64,000 bases of DNA from Cupriavidus sp. IDO (lineage in GTDB: Bacteria; Pseudomonadota; Gammaproteobacteria; Burkholderiales; Burkholderiaceae): NCBI RefSeq assembly GCF_000812465.1, contig NZ_JWMA01000034.1:62001-126000 (forward strand). The letters are read 5' to 3'. The translations under genes were made by a program, and so were the position numbers. Within the stretch, counting starts at the first letter, position 1, and the number at the start of each line of letters is the position of its first letter. Shown in pieces: positions 1 through 8,889 of the stretch. The notes below the pieces were generated by a model. The model worked only from the letters and a program-made list of their open reading frames with translations, did not search any database and was not told the origin of the DNA.

Positions 1-387
1 CTGCTGACCCACGTGCGCGATGTGATGCGCACCGGCAATGCCGTGCCCGAAGTGCGCGAAAGCACGCCGCTGGCCCAGGCGCTGATGGAAATCACCCGCA
101 AGGGCATGGCCATGACCGCCGTGGTGGACCCGGACAACCACGCCATCGGCGTATTCACCGACGGCGACCTGCGCCGCCTGCTGGAAACGCCGCGCGACTG
201 GAAGACCGTGCCGATCGGCGATGTCATGCACCGCAACCCGCAAGTCGTGAACCAGGATCAGCTCGCCGTGGAAGCGGTGCAGATCATGGAAGCCAACCGC
301 ATCAACCAGCTGCTGGTGGTGGATGATGAAGGCCATCTGGTCGGTGCACTGCATATCCACGACCTGACCCGGGCCAAGGTCATCTGA
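1..387 (+). CDS. kdsD: Arabinose-5-phosphate isomerase KdsD, C-terminal CBS pair (5' end outside window)
   Basis: Only the C-terminal 128 codons are present; the frame is open to base 1, so the sugar isomerase (SIS) domain lies upstream of the window. The visible part is a tandem CBS pair: first repeat near DVMRTGNAVPEV, second near DVMHRNPQVVNQ, ending in GALHIHDLTRAKVI, which resembles the end of known KdsD proteins. KdsD interconverts ribulose-5-phosphate and arabinose-5-phosphate, the first step of Kdo synthesis for LPS. Position directly before lptCAB supports the assignment. The usual partner kdsC is not between it and lptC. Another SIS-CBS protein is possible but less likely in this context. 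Confidence 0.85.
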   Translation: MLTHVRDVMRTGNAVPEVRESTPLAQALMEITRKGMAMTAVVDPDNHAIGVFTDGDLRRLLETPRDWKTVPIGDVMHRNPQVVNQDQLAVEAVQIMEANRINQLLVVDDEGHLVGALHIHDLTRAKVI

Positions 388-412
388 CCCGGCCGCACGC
401 AACCAGGACACC

Positions 413-1042
413 ATGCAGGCAATCCTGTCCTCCCTCAGCGGGATCGTCATGCGCCTGCTGCCGCTTTTGCTGATGGCATTCGTGGCAGGCAGCACCTTCT
501 GGCTGGTCCAGATCAACTCGCCGCGGGAAAGCAAGACCGCGCCGAACGTCAAGAAACACGAGCCGGACTACTTCATGGACCGCTTCTCGGCTACCGAGCT
601 GGCGCAGGACGGCAGCACCAAGGTGCGGTTCACCGGCGACAAGATGATCCATTTCGAGGATGACCAGACTTACGAGGTCACCCGGCCGGCCATGCGCGCC
701 TATCAGCCCGACCGGCCGCCGGTCACGGCGCATGCCGATACCGGCCGCATGAATGCCGAAGGCTCGGTCATCGATCTCTATAACAACGGCTTCATCATGC
801 GGCAGCAGGGCGCGGATCCGGCCAAGGATCCGCAGATGACTGCCGCGTCGAACTATTTCCAGCTGCTGATCAACGACGACATCGTCAAGACCGACAAGCC
901 GGTCAAGCTCACGCGCGGCCCGTCGGTCATGACCGCCAACGGCCTGATCTTCAACAACGTTACCCGCGAAGTACAATTGCTGGGCAATGTGCGCGGCACC
1001 ATCGTTACCGGGCCGCCGTCGGGCCGCCCTCCGGGCCCCTGA
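413..1042 (+). CDS. lptC: LPS export ABC transporter periplasmic protein LptC
   Basis: 209 aa. One N-terminal membrane anchor (about residues 13-32) is followed by a periplasmic beta-jellyroll type sequence, the LptC architecture. LptC is anchored to the inner-membrane LptBFG complex and passes LPS to LptA. It begins 25 bp after the kdsD stop and is followed by lptA and lptB, the conserved order. The C-terminus ends in a short Pro/Gly tail (GPPSGRPPGP). The first ATG is used; an internal ATG at residue 13 (MRLLPL) would also leave the anchor intact. Sequence identity within LptC is always weak, so the call leans on topology and context. Confidence 0.9.
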   Translation: MQAILSSLSGIVMRLLPLLLMAFVAGSTFWLVQINSPRESKTAPNVKKHEPDYFMDRFSATELAQDGSTKVRFTGDKMIHFEDDQTYEVTRPAMRAYQPDRPPVTAHADTGRMNAEGSVIDLYNNGFIMRQQGADPAKDPQMTAASNYFQLLINDDIVKTDKPVKLTRGPSVMTANGLIFNNVTREVQLLGNVRGTIVTGPPSGRPPGP

Positions 1043-1145
1043 GAACAAAGCCCCGCTCGCGCCGTGACGGCGCCGCGCGGGACAACCAACCGCCGCCCAC
1101 CAGCCGCCCTTATTGCCCAAGCCGCTCCTAGCGACTCTTGCCAAC

Positions 1146-1787
1146 ATGATTGCTTCCCTGACGACATTGTCCTGTCGACGCGCCGCCCCGGCCCTGCTGG
1201 CCGCGGCCGCCGCATTCGGCCTGATGCTGGCCCAGCCCGCCCTCGCCGAGCGCGCGGACAAGGACAAGCCGCTCGTGCTTGAAGCCGACAACGCCAGCTA
1301 CGATGACGTCAAGCAGATCTATACGCTGACCGGCAACGTGGTGCTGACCAAGGGCACCATGATCCTGAAGTCCGACGCCGCCGAGGTCCGCACCGACCCC
1401 GAGGGCTACCAGTACGCCGTGGCCACCGCCAAGGCCGGCAAGCAGGCCTACATCCGCCAGAAGCGCGAAGGCCTGGACGAATACATGGACGGCTGGGGCG
1501 ACCGCATCGAGTACGACGGCAAGCAGGAAGTATCCAAGCTGATCGGCCACGCCCGCATGGCCCGCCTGCAGGGTGCCAAGCTGGTCGACGAGATCCGCGG
1601 CGCCGTGCTGACCTACGACAGCCGCAACGAGTTCTACACCGCCGCCGGCGGTGGCGACAACACGTCGGCGGGCAACCCGTCGGGACGCGTGCGCGCGGTG
1701 CTTTCGCCGCGCCAGAACCAGGCCAGCGGCGCGGCCGCCGCCCCGCTCGACCTCAAGCCGTCTCCGGCGCCGACTAACAAGCCCTGA
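1146..1787 (+). CDS. lptA: LPS transport periplasmic protein LptA
   Basis: 213 aa from the ATG at 1146. A TTG 33 bp upstream is in frame but would put a longer, less hydrophobic lead before the signal peptide. Residues 1-34 form a Sec signal peptide ending AQPALA. The mature part has the OstA-like beta-jellyroll repeats (for example [10 protein letters not shown] and [11 protein letters not shown]) that form the periplasmic bridge carrying LPS from LptC to LptD. A Pro/Ala-rich tail of about 30 residues follows the jellyroll. The gene lies between lptC and lptB with small gaps, suggesting one operon. Confidence 0.93.
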   Translation: MIASLTTLSCRRAAPALLAAAAAFGLMLAQPALAERADKDKPLVLEADNASYDDVKQIYTLTGNVVLTKGTMILKSDAAEVRTDPEGYQYAVATAKAGKQAYIRQKREGLDEYMDGWGDRIEYDGKQEVSKLIGHARMARLQGAKLVDEIRGAVLTYDSRNEFYTAAGGGDNTSAGNPSGRVRAVLSPRQNQASGAAAAPLDLKPSPAPTNKP

Positions 1788-1816
1788 TCAACGCGCCAGC
1801 GCGCCCCACCGCAGCC

Positions 1817-2620
1817 ATGACCGACACCGCAACGCTTGCCGCAACGCCTTCCTCCGCCACCGCCACCGCCGTTCGTGCCGACTCCAGCACGATGGTCGTG
1901 CGCCACCTGAAGAAGCGCTATGGCTCGCGTACCGTGGTCAAGGATGTGTCGCTCGACGTAAAGAGCGGCGAAGTGGTTGGCCTGCTTGGCCCCAACGGCG
2001 CGGGCAAGACCACGTCCTTCTACATGATCGTGGGCCTGGTGGCGCTGGACGAAGGCGACATCGTGCTGGACGGCCAGCACATCAGCGGCCTGGCCATCCA
2101 CGAGCGCGCACGCATGGGCCTGTCCTACCTGCCCCAGGAAGCGTCGGTCTTCCGCAAGCTCAACGTGGAAGAGAACATCCGCGCGGTGCTGGAGTTGCAG
2201 GTGGAAAACGGCAAGCCGCTGCCCAAGGCCGAGATCGACCGCCGGCTGGATTCGCTGCTCGACGACCTGCAGATCGCCCACCTGCGCAACAACCCCGCCC
2301 TGTCGCTCTCGGGCGGCGAGCGGCGCCGGGTGGAGATCGCGCGGGCGCTGGCGTCGTCGCCGCGCTTCATCCTGCTGGACGAGCCGTTCGCCGGCGTCGA
2401 CCCGATCGCGGTCGGCGAAATCCAGCGCATTGTCAGCTTCCTCAAGGCACGCAATATCGGCGTGCTGATCACCGACCACAATGTGCGCGAGACGCTTGGC
2501 ATCTGCGACCACGCGTACATCATCAGCGAAGGCGCGGTGCTGGCCGCCGGCCAGCCCGAAGAGATCATCGCCAACGAGTCAGTGCGCCGCGTCTATCTCG
2601 GCGAGAACTTCCGCATGTGA
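1817..2620 (+). CDS. lptB: LPS export ABC transporter ATP-binding protein LptB
   Basis: 267 aa, about 25 residues longer at the N-terminus than E. coli LptB (241 aa); the conserved domain begins at [16 protein letters not shown] near residue 26. Walker A is GPNGAGKT, the signature is LSGGERRR, and Walker B plus catalytic Glu is FILLDEP. The [11 protein letters not shown] pattern and an [10 protein letters not shown] switch-His region are typical of LptB rather than amino-acid transporters. It powers LPS extraction with LptF/G. The Thr/Ala-rich N-terminal 25 residues could be a mis-set start, but the next in-frame ATG (codon 26) starts directly on the domain. Confidence 0.95.
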   Translation: MTDTATLAATPSSATATAVRADSSTMVVRHLKKRYGSRTVVKDVSLDVKSGEVVGLLGPNGAGKTTSFYMIVGLVALDEGDIVLDGQHISGLAIHERARMGLSYLPQEASVFRKLNVEENIRAVLELQVENGKPLPKAEIDRRLDSLLDDLQIAHLRNNPALSLSGGERRRVEIARALASSPRFILLDEPFAGVDPIAVGEIQRIVSFLKARNIGVLITDHNVRETLGICDHAYIISEGAVLAAGQPEEIIANESVRRVYLGENFRM

Positions 2621-2766
2621 TGCGGCCGGCCAGCCGGCCGGCATTTGCGGCTGTCTGTGCGGATTGCAGGCGGCCGCCAGCCCGCCGACAGAAGACAGCG
2701 ATCAGACGACAACAGCGATAGCAATTTCCGTTCCATAGCCGGAAAGATGCGCATAAAATAGGTCGC

Positions 2767-4245
2767 ATGAAACCGTCGCTACAGCTCCGTCTCTCCCAGC
2801 ACCTGGCACTGACTCCCCAACTGCAGCAGTCGATCCGGCTGCTGCAGCTTTCCACGCTGGAACTGCAGCAGGAGGTCGAGCAGGCGCTGACGGAGAACCC
2901 GTTGCTGGAGCGCGAGAACGACTGGATCGAGAGTCCGCTGCGCGTGGCAGCCGATGGCTCGGTCAACCTGCAGAGCGCGCCGGCACCCGCTTCGACCGAA
3001 CCGCAAGGCAATGGCGAAGACCGCGCCGCAAGCCCTGGCGGGGAGGATGACAGCTATGGCGACAGCGGTGGCGACGATTACGGCAGCGACTGGAGCCTCG
3101 ACGACTTCGCCCGCCGCCCGCAAGGCGACGAGGACGAGAAGACGCCGATGCAGCTTCGCGATGCCGAGCCCACGCTGCGCGAGTACCTGATGGAGCAGCT
3201 CGCCCCGCTGAAGATTTCCATGCGCGACAAGGGCCTGGCCATTTTCCTCATCGAATCACTGGATGACGACGGCTACCTGAGCGCCACGCTCGAGGAAATC
3301 TGCACGGAGCTGCCCGAAGAACTGGAGTTCGAGATCGAAGAACTGCAGTCCATGCTGACATTGCTGCAAAGCTTCGACCCGCCCGGCGTGGGCGCCCGCA
3401 ATGCAGCAGAATGCCTCGCGCTCCAGCTGCGCAGGCTGCAGCATCCGCAGCGTGAACTGGCGTTGTCGATCGTCACCAATCACCTCGAACTGCTGGCGGT
3501 GCGTGACTACACGCGGCTGAAAAAAGCCCTGCAGGTCGACGAGGCCGCGCTCAAGTCAGCGCATGAACTGATCCGCTCCCTGGCGCCGTATCCGGGCCAC
3601 GCGTACAGCCGGCCGGAAGCGGACTTCGTCGTGCCCGACGTATTCGTGCGCAAGAGTGGCGGCGGCTGGATCGCGCAGTTGAATCCGGATGTGATGCCGC
3701 GGCTACGCATCAACGACATGTATGCGCAGATCCTGCGTGGCGCAAAAGGCGAATCGGGCACTGCTGGCCTGCAGCAAAAACTTCAGGAAGCACGTTGGCT
3801 GATCAAGAATATCCAGCAGAGGTTCGACACTATCCTGCGGGTTTCGCAGGCCATTGTTGAGCGTCAAAAGAACTTCTTCACCCACGGTGAAATCGCGATG
3901 CGCCCCTTGGTTTTGAGGGAGATTGCCGATACACTGGGTTTACACGAGTCAACCATATCCCGGGTGACGACCAATAAATACATGGCAACGCCGATGGGTA
4001 CTTTCGAACTGAAGTACTTCTTCGGCAGCCACGTGTCCACCGAAACCGGTGGCGCGGCTTCATCAACGGCCATCCGCGCCTTGATCAAGCAACTGATAGG
4101 AGCCGAAGACCCGAGGAATCCCCTTTCCGATAGCCGGATTGCCGAACTGCTGGGTGAACAAGGCTTCGTTGTCGCGCGTCGTACCGTAGCGAAATATCGC
4201 GAGGCCCTGAAGATCCCCGCCGTCAATCTCCGCAAGACTTTGTAG
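2767..4245 (+). CDS. rpoN: RNA polymerase sigma-54 factor RpoN
   Basis: 492 aa. Region I (residues 1-50) is the Gln/Leu-rich activator-interacting segment ([14 protein letters not shown]). An acidic, low-complexity region II spans about 60-130. The core-binding domain follows, then a helix-turn-helix and the RpoN box ([14 protein letters not shown]) near the C-terminus that reads the -24 element. It directs transcription of nitrogen and other activator-dependent genes. The lptAB-rpoN-hpf order is standard. A clear -24/-12 target occurs in this window upstream of nrtA. The 3' third (about 3840-4245) has visibly lower GC and less biased codons than the first two thirds. Confidence 0.98.
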   Translation: MKPSLQLRLSQHLALTPQLQQSIRLLQLSTLELQQEVEQALTENPLLERENDWIESPLRVAADGSVNLQSAPAPASTEPQGNGEDRAASPGGEDDSYGDSGGDDYGSDWSLDDFARRPQGDEDEKTPMQLRDAEPTLREYLMEQLAPLKISMRDKGLAIFLIESLDDDGYLSATLEEICTELPEELEFEIEELQSMLTLLQSFDPPGVGARNAAECLALQLRRLQHPQRELALSIVTNHLELLAVRDYTRLKKALQVDEAALKSAHELIRSLAPYPGHAYSRPEADFVVPDVFVRKSGGGWIAQLNPDVMPRLRINDMYAQILRGAKGESGTAGLQQKLQEARWLIKNIQQRFDTILRVSQAIVERQKNFFTHGEIAMRPLVLREIADTLGLHESTISRVTTNKYMATPMGTFELKYFFGSHVSTETGGAASSTAIRALIKQLIGAEDPRNPLSDSRIAELLGEQGFVVARRTVAKYREALKIPAVNLRKTL

Positions 4246-4294
4246 CCGAGCCGCATCGCCTGCCTGGTGTGGCTCTTTCAGAAGGAGAAGCGCT

Positions 4295-4645
4295 ATGAAC
4301 TTCAAGATCAGTGGACACCACCTCGACATCACGCCCCCGCTGCGTGAGTACGTGGAAACGAAGCTGGAGCGTATCGTCAGGCATTTCGATCAAGTCATTG
4401 GCGTTAGCGTGCTACTCTCAGTCGATAATCACAAAGAAAAGGACAGGCGTCAGTACGCGGAAATCAATCTACATCTAAAGGGCAAGGACATCTTTGTTGA
4501 AGCCCATCACGAAGACCTCTATGCAGCTATCGATGCACTCGTCGACAAGCTCGACCGTCAAGTGATCCGGTACAAGGACCGTGTGCAAGGCCACGACCGC
4601 GAAGCGGTCAAGTATCAGATGGCCGCATCGCAACTTCAGCAATGA
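4295..4645 (+). CDS. hpf: Ribosome hibernation promoting factor, short form
   Basis: 116 aa with an AGAAGGAGAAG ribosome-binding site. It is a S30AE/YfiA-type domain ([20 protein letters not shown] start; basic surface with [16 protein letters not shown]). The length matches short Hpf, with no C-terminal dimerisation domain. It binds the 30S decoding region in slow growth and promotes 100S dimers. It was historically annotated as a sigma54 modulation protein because of its place next to rpoN. A strong terminator follows at 4694, so the lpt-rpoN-hpf transcript probably ends here. Confidence 0.95.
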   Translation: MNFKISGHHLDITPPLREYVETKLERIVRHFDQVIGVSVLLSVDNHKEKDRRQYAEINLHLKGKDIFVEAHHEDLYAAIDALVDKLDRQVIRYKDRVQGHDREAVKYQMAASQLQQ

Positions 4646-4693
4646 TCATGCCCGGTGGCCACTGAGATGGCCGCCGATGTGAGACAAAAAGGC

Positions 4694-4721
4694 AAGCCGC
4701 GCCAGTTAGCGCGGCTTTTTT
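4694..4721 (+). terminator. Intrinsic terminator after hpf
   Basis: A 9-bp stem AAGCCGCGC / GCGCGGCTT with a 6-nt loop is followed by a run of T's (4716-4721). It lies 49 bp past the hpf stop and should end the lpt-rpoN-hpf transcript. Confidence 0.9.
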
Positions 4722-5061
4722 GCGCCTGTCACTTCCCTCCTGGCCGCTGGCATCGTTTCACGCGTGCGACGGCCGGACCAAAATGTTCGCAACTGGCGCG
4801 TCACGGTGTATGCTCCGCAAGACATAGCACAACGCGACCCCGAAACGCTTAGCACCAACAAGGTGCAAGGGCACCAGCAACTGGCCGGAACGAATCACGT
4901 TGCCGGCGCTGCATTGCACAAGAACAGGGTAGCGCTGCTCTATAATGGCCGAACGCCCATCACAGCGGCGCTGCGACCACTGACTGAAGAGATGTCTCGA
5001 ACCTCATCGCCCGGCGGAACGGCTGATCTGCCCTGCTAACCTGAAATCCTGCGCATCGCTC
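4722..5061. other. Intergenic region hpf-ptsN, with a consensus -10 box
   Basis: About 340 bp without a convincing gene. A short open frame (4764-5039) has no recognisable features. A perfect TATAAT sits at 4941-4946; the nearest -35 candidate is TTGCAC at 4914-4919, spaced 21 bp, so the promoter is plausible but not ideal. It would give ptsN-hprK a leader of roughly 105 nt. I see no riboswitch or structured motif here. Confidence 0.4.
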
Positions 5062-5517
5062 ATGAATCGTTTGGCCAAATTGCTGCCGCCCGGCAACATC
5101 AACCTCGACGTCAGCGTCACCAGCAAGAAGCGTGTGTTCGAGCAGGCCGGACTCCTTTTTGAGAACAACCATGGCGTAGCGCGGGCCACCGTGACCGACA
5201 ACCTGTTTGCCCGCGAATCGCTGGGCTCGACAGGGCTAGGCGCCGGGGTCGCGATTCCGCATGGCCGCATCAAAGGCCTGAAGCAGCCGCTGGCCGCCTT
5301 CATGCGCCTGGCCGAGCCGATTCCTTTCGAGTCGCCAGACGGCAAACCCGTCTCGCTGCTGATCTTCCTGCTGGTCCCGGAACAGGCCACTCAGCAACAC
5401 CTGGAAATCCTTTCCGAGATTGCGCAGCTGCTGTCCGATCGCGACATGCGCGAAGGACTGGCGACACTGCCCACGCCAGATTCAGTGCATCAACTGCTGA
5501 TCGAATGGCATCCCTGA
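5062..5517 (+). CDS. ptsN: PTS IIA-like nitrogen regulatory protein PtsN (EIIA-Ntr)
   Basis: 151 aa, a single EIIA (fructose/mannitol type) domain. The phosphorylated His is in GVAIPHGRIKG (His67). EIIA-Ntr takes phosphate from NPr/HPr and controls potassium transport, nitrogen and stress regulators rather than sugar uptake. The rpoN-hpf-ptsN-hprK order is the conserved regulatory cluster. The phosphate donors EI and an HPr are encoded near the other end of this window (58201-60292). Confidence 0.95.
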   Translation: MNRLAKLLPPGNINLDVSVTSKKRVFEQAGLLFENNHGVARATVTDNLFARESLGSTGLGAGVAIPHGRIKGLKQPLAAFMRLAEPIPFESPDGKPVSLLIFLLVPEQATQQHLEILSEIAQLLSDRDMREGLATLPTPDSVHQLLIEWHP

Positions 5518-5597
5518 CCCTTCCAACGGGCCGGCAAAAGATCGCGCAGGCTGCAATAAGCGCCTAGCCCGGCATCCCGCCCCACACGTCATACCGC

Positions 5598-6569
5598 ATG
5601 GAACTCACCGGCGTCACCTCCCAGTCGATCTTCGACGACAACGCAGCCGACATCAAACTCTCGTGGGTGGCCGGCCTGGAGGGTGCGGATCGCGCCTTCG
5701 ACGTGGAATTCGCCCGCGAGGCCACCTCGGCAGCCGACCTCGTAGGCCACCTGAACCTGATCCACCCGAACCGGATCCAGGTGCTGGGCAAGCCCGAGAT
5801 CACCTATTACCAGCGCCTGGACGACGAAACCCGCAAGCGCCAGATGGGCGAGCTGATCCTGCTCGAGCCGCCGTTCCTGGTGGTCGCCGACGGCATGGAG
5901 CCGCCGCCCGACCTGGAACTGCGCTGCACGCGCTCGTCCACGCCGCTGTTCACCACGCCGGTTTCGTCGGCCGCCGTGATCGACCACCTGCGCCTTTACC
6001 TGTCGCGGATCTCGGCGCCGCGCGTCACCATGCATGGCGTGTTCCTGGACATCCTGGGGATGGGCGTGCTGATCATGGGCGAATCCGGCCTGGGCAAGAG
6101 CGAGCTCGGGCTGGAACTGATCTCGCGCGGCCACGGACTGGTGGCCGACGATGCGGTGGATTTCGTGCGGCTTGGCCCCGACTTCATCGAAGGCCGCTGC
6201 CCGCCGCTGCTGCAGAACCTGCTGGAAGTGCGCGGCCTGGGCCTGCTCGACATCAAGACCATCTTCGGGGAAACCGCCGTGCGGCGGAAGATGAAGATGA
6301 AGCTGGTGGTGCAGCTGGTGCGCCGCAACGACGGCGAATTCGAGCGCCTGCCGCTCGATTCGCAATACCTCGACGTGCTCGGGCTGCCGATCCATATGGT
6401 CAAGATCCAGGTGGCGGCCGGCCGAAACCTCGCCGTGCTGGTCGAAGCCGCCGTGCGCAACACCATCCTGCGGCTGCGGGGCATCGATACCTTGCGCGAC
6501 TTCATGGACCGCCAGCGCGCGGCCATGCAGGCCGATGCGGTGTCGCGCGGCCAGGGCCGCCTCCTCTAA
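5598..6569 (+). CDS. hprK: HPr kinase/phosphorylase
   Basis: 323 aa. The N-terminal domain (about 1-130) is followed by the catalytic domain with a P-loop GESGLGKS at residues 161-168 and the [11 protein letters not shown] segment typical of HprK. It phosphorylates and dephosphorylates Ser46 of HPr. The HPr encoded at 60023-60292 keeps both His15 and Ser46, so the pair is functional on paper. It starts 80 bp after ptsN and is probably co-transcribed. In proteobacteria HprK is linked to a regulatory rather than a sugar-transport PTS. Confidence 0.96.
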   Translation: MELTGVTSQSIFDDNAADIKLSWVAGLEGADRAFDVEFAREATSAADLVGHLNLIHPNRIQVLGKPEITYYQRLDDETRKRQMGELILLEPPFLVVADGMEPPPDLELRCTRSSTPLFTTPVSSAAVIDHLRLYLSRISAPRVTMHGVFLDILGMGVLIMGESGLGKSELGLELISRGHGLVADDAVDFVRLGPDFIEGRCPPLLQNLLEVRGLGLLDIKTIFGETAVRRKMKMKLVVQLVRRNDGEFERLPLDSQYLDVLGLPIHMVKIQVAAGRNLAVLVEAAVRNTILRLRGIDTLRDFMDRQRAAMQADAVSRGQGRLL

Positions 6570-6621
6570 GAGATCTGTTTTCAATTACTTACAAGGCAGG
6601 TGACCCACGCGGTCAACGTGC

Positions 6622-6650
6622 TTGGGACGTCCTCCGTTTTGTGCTGTAAT
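6622..6650 (+). promoter_or_regulatory. Predicted sigma70 promoter for the psiF-like gene
   Basis: TTGGGA (6622-6627), a 17-bp spacer, then TGTAAT (6645-6650). It is the only good promoter-like pair in the 160-bp gap after hprK and would give a leader of about 70 nt for the gene at 6729. Confidence 0.5.
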
Positions 6651-6728
6651 GGGCATCGAGCCCAGTCCGAGCCGCAACACTCAGCGTAGCTAGCGGCCAT
6701 GAAGTTTTCCACAGCCAGGAGAGCAAGC

Positions 6729-7130
6729 ATGAAGAAACTGATCGCGATGTGCGCGCTGGTCACCCCCCTGATCGCCACGGGCGTGTTTGCCCAGACACCG
6801 GCCACCCCGGCTACACCGGCAACGCCCGCAACTCCGGCTACGCCTGCCGCCAAGGCACCAGCACCGACTGCCAAGGCACCCGCCTCGGCGGCCAAGGCGC
6901 CTACCGCGCAGCAGGAAAAGATGAAGACCTGCAACGCCCAGGCCGGCGACAAGAAGGGCGATGAGCGCAAGGCGTTCATGAAGGACTGCCTGTCCGCCAA
7001 GCCTGCGGCTGCGGCTGAGGCTGCGGCCCCCAAGACCCAGCAGGAAAAGATGGCCGCCTGCAGCAAGGAAGGCAAGGGCAAGAAGGGCGACGAGTACAAG
7101 GCATACATGAAGGAATGCCTGTCGAAATAA
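6729..7130 (+). CDS. psiF: PsiF-repeat secreted protein
   Basis: 133 aa from the ATG at 6729, which has AGGAG 7 bp upstream; an ATG 30 bp further up lacks this. Residues 1-22 are a Sec signal peptide (ending GVFAQ). A Pro-Ala-Thr repeat linker (about 23-60) precedes two PsiF repeats, each of the form QQEKM-x-C ... KKGDE-KA-MK-CLS. E. coli PsiF is phosphate-starvation induced and its function is unknown. The gene has its own promoter-like pair and terminator and splits the usual hprK-rapZ neighbourhood, so it looks like a self-contained insertion. Confidence 0.85.
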   Translation: MKKLIAMCALVTPLIATGVFAQTPATPATPATPATPATPAAKAPAPTAKAPASAAKAPTAQQEKMKTCNAQAGDKKGDERKAFMKDCLSAKPAAAAEAAAPKTQQEKMAACSKEGKGKKGDEYKAYMKECLSK

Positions 7131-7151
7131 GCGCGGCAGCACGACAGGAAC

Positions 7152-7183
7152 TGGCGAACCCCGGCGGTTCGCCATTTTTGTTT
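7152..7183 (+). terminator. Intrinsic terminator after psiF-like gene
   Basis: Stem TGGCGAACC / GGTTCGCCA with loop CCGGC, followed by TTTTTGTTT. It separates psiF from rapZ. Confidence 0.88.
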
Positions 7184-7235
7184 GTGCAGTAGCTGTCATG
7201 ACGCCGCCATCACGTGATGCTATGCTTCAGTTGCT

Positions 7236-8120
7236 ATGCGCATCATCCTCATCACCGGCATCTCCGGTTCCGGCAAATCCGTCGCACTGAACGTGCTTGA
7301 AGATGCAGGCTACTACTGCGTCGACAACCTGCCGGCCCAATTCATTCCCGAGCTCACGCGATATCTTGCCGGGCAAGGCTATACGCACCTCGGTGTAGCC
7401 ACCGACATTCGCAGCCGCGAATCGCTCGACCGCCTGCCCGACACGGTGCGCGACCTGGCGTCCGAGCATCAGGTCGAGGTAATTTTCCTGACCGCGAATA
7501 CGGACGCCCTGGTGCAGCGGTACTCCGAGACGCGCCGCCGCCATCCGCTTTCAGTGCGCACCGACGGCACCACCGGAGCGGGCGGCGAGCCGGCGTTCAA
7601 CGATACTGCGCTGATGGAAGCCATCGAGATGGAGCGCAAGCTGCTCGGGCCACTGGCCGAGGCCGCGCACCGGATCGATACGAGCGATGTCCGCACCAAC
7701 ACCCTGCGCAGCTGGATCAAGGAGCTGATCAGCAATGAGAGCCAGCAGCTGACGCTGCTGTTCGAATCCTTCGGCTTCAAGCACGGCGTGCCCAGCGATG
7801 CCGACCTGGTCTTCGATGTCCGCTCCCTGCCCAATCCGTACTACGACCTCGCGTTGCGCCCGCTGACCGGCCGCGACGCGCCGGTGATCGATTTCCTGCA
7901 GGCGCAGCCGATGGTGCTTGCCATGGCCGACGATATCCGCGCCTACGTGGAAAAGTGGCTGCCGAGTTTCATCGCCGACAACCGCAGCTATCTGACCGTC
8001 GCGATCGGTTGCACCGGTGGCCAGCACCGGTCGGTCTATATTGCGGAAAGACTTGCCAACTACTTCCGCGCGCATGGTAATGTGCTGGTCAGACACCGCG
8101 AGCTCGCGCCGGCTGGCTGA
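7236..8120 (+). CDS. rapZ: RNase adapter protein RapZ
   Basis: 294 aa. Walker A GISGSGKS lies at the N-terminus (residues 6-13); DIRSRES and IEFLTAN-like segments follow. The C-terminal domain carries [11 protein letters not shown], the conserved signature that binds RNA and glucosamine-6-phosphate. In E. coli RapZ presents the sRNA GlmZ to RNase E; in betaproteobacteria its targets are less well known. It normally follows hprK/ptsN, as it does here apart from the intervening psiF cassette. Confidence 0.96.
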   Translation: MRIILITGISGSGKSVALNVLEDAGYYCVDNLPAQFIPELTRYLAGQGYTHLGVATDIRSRESLDRLPDTVRDLASEHQVEVIFLTANTDALVQRYSETRRRHPLSVRTDGTTGAGGEPAFNDTALMEAIEMERKLLGPLAEAAHRIDTSDVRTNTLRSWIKELISNESQQLTLLFESFGFKHGVPSDADLVFDVRSLPNPYYDLALRPLTGRDAPVIDFLQAQPMVLAMADDIRAYVEKWLPSFIADNRSYLTVAIGCTGGQHRSVYIAERLANYFRAHGNVLVRHRELAPAG

Positions 8121-8206
8121 CGCGCTGTGCGAGGCCGAAACAGGCCCCGGCGCAGAGTGACAGGCAATCCCCGGCGATTCCTGCACGACACTCTTGCTGG
8201 CACCGC

Positions 8207-8869
8207 ATGTCCTCAACCGATCTTCTCCGTCACACCGCTCCCGTCGACTCGACGCCGCTGACGCTGGAAAACCTCCCGCTGTTCCCGCTGCACACCGTGC
8301 TGTTCCCGGATGGCCTGTTGCCGCTGCGCATCTTCGAGAAGCGCTACGTCGATATGGTGCGCAATTGCCTGCGCGACGCCTCGCCGTTCGGGGTCTGCCT
8401 GATTGCGAGCGGTGAGGAAGTGGCGCGGCCGGACCAGCCCACCGTGCCGGAACCGATCGGTTGCCTGGCCGAGATCGTCGACTGCAATATGGAGCAGCTC
8501 GGTGTGCTGCTGATCGAGACGCGCGGCCGCCAGCGCTTCCGCACGGTCAGCCATCACACGCGCGAAGACGGCCTGATGGTGGCGCAGGCGGAACTCCTGC
8601 CCAGCGACATCATTGACTGCAAGCTGGAACTGCTGGGCGAATGCCTGGCAGCGCTGCGCCGCATCGTCGCCAGGCTCCACGCCGAACAGCCCGATCGCCT
8701 GCCGTTTTCCGAACCCTATCAATGGGATGACCCGAGCTGGGTCGCCAACCGGCTGTGCGAGCTGCTACCCGTGCCGCTCAAGGCCAAGCAGATGCTGATG
8801 GCCTTGCCCGATGCAGGCATGCGCATCGAAATCGTCCACAAATACATGCGGCAGCACCATATGGTGTAG
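8207..8869 (+). CDS. LON peptidase N-terminal (substrate-binding) domain protein
   Basis: 220 aa, a stand-alone Lon N-domain (PUA-like) with the LPLFPLHTVLFPDGLLPLRIFEKRY start seen across the family. No ATPase or protease domain is present. The role is unknown; the domain binds unfolded or tagged substrates in full-length Lon. It ends 20 bp before the 3' end of convergent mutY. Confidence 0.9.
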   Translation: MSSTDLLRHTAPVDSTPLTLENLPLFPLHTVLFPDGLLPLRIFEKRYVDMVRNCLRDASPFGVCLIASGEEVARPDQPTVPEPIGCLAEIVDCNMEQLGVLLIETRGRQRFRTVSHHTREDGLMVAQAELLPSDIIDCKLELLGECLAALRRIVARLHAEQPDRLPFSEPYQWDDPSWVANRLCELLPVPLKAKQMLMALPDAGMRIEIVHKYMRQHHMV

Positions 8870-8889
8870 CTGCCCGGCTCAGCCCTCCG

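Noticed and set aside
3840-4245. Lower-GC 3' third of rpoN as a possible sign of gene transfer
   Set aside because: The protein is a continuous, complete RpoN with the expected C-terminal motifs; local codon drift in the conserved DNA-binding region is a simpler explanation.
4764-5039. A 91-codon plus-strand open frame in the hpf-ptsN gap
   Set aside because: GTG start without ribosome-binding site, no domain or membrane feature, and it overlaps the likely ptsN promoter. Open frames of this size are expected by chance in GC-rich DNA.
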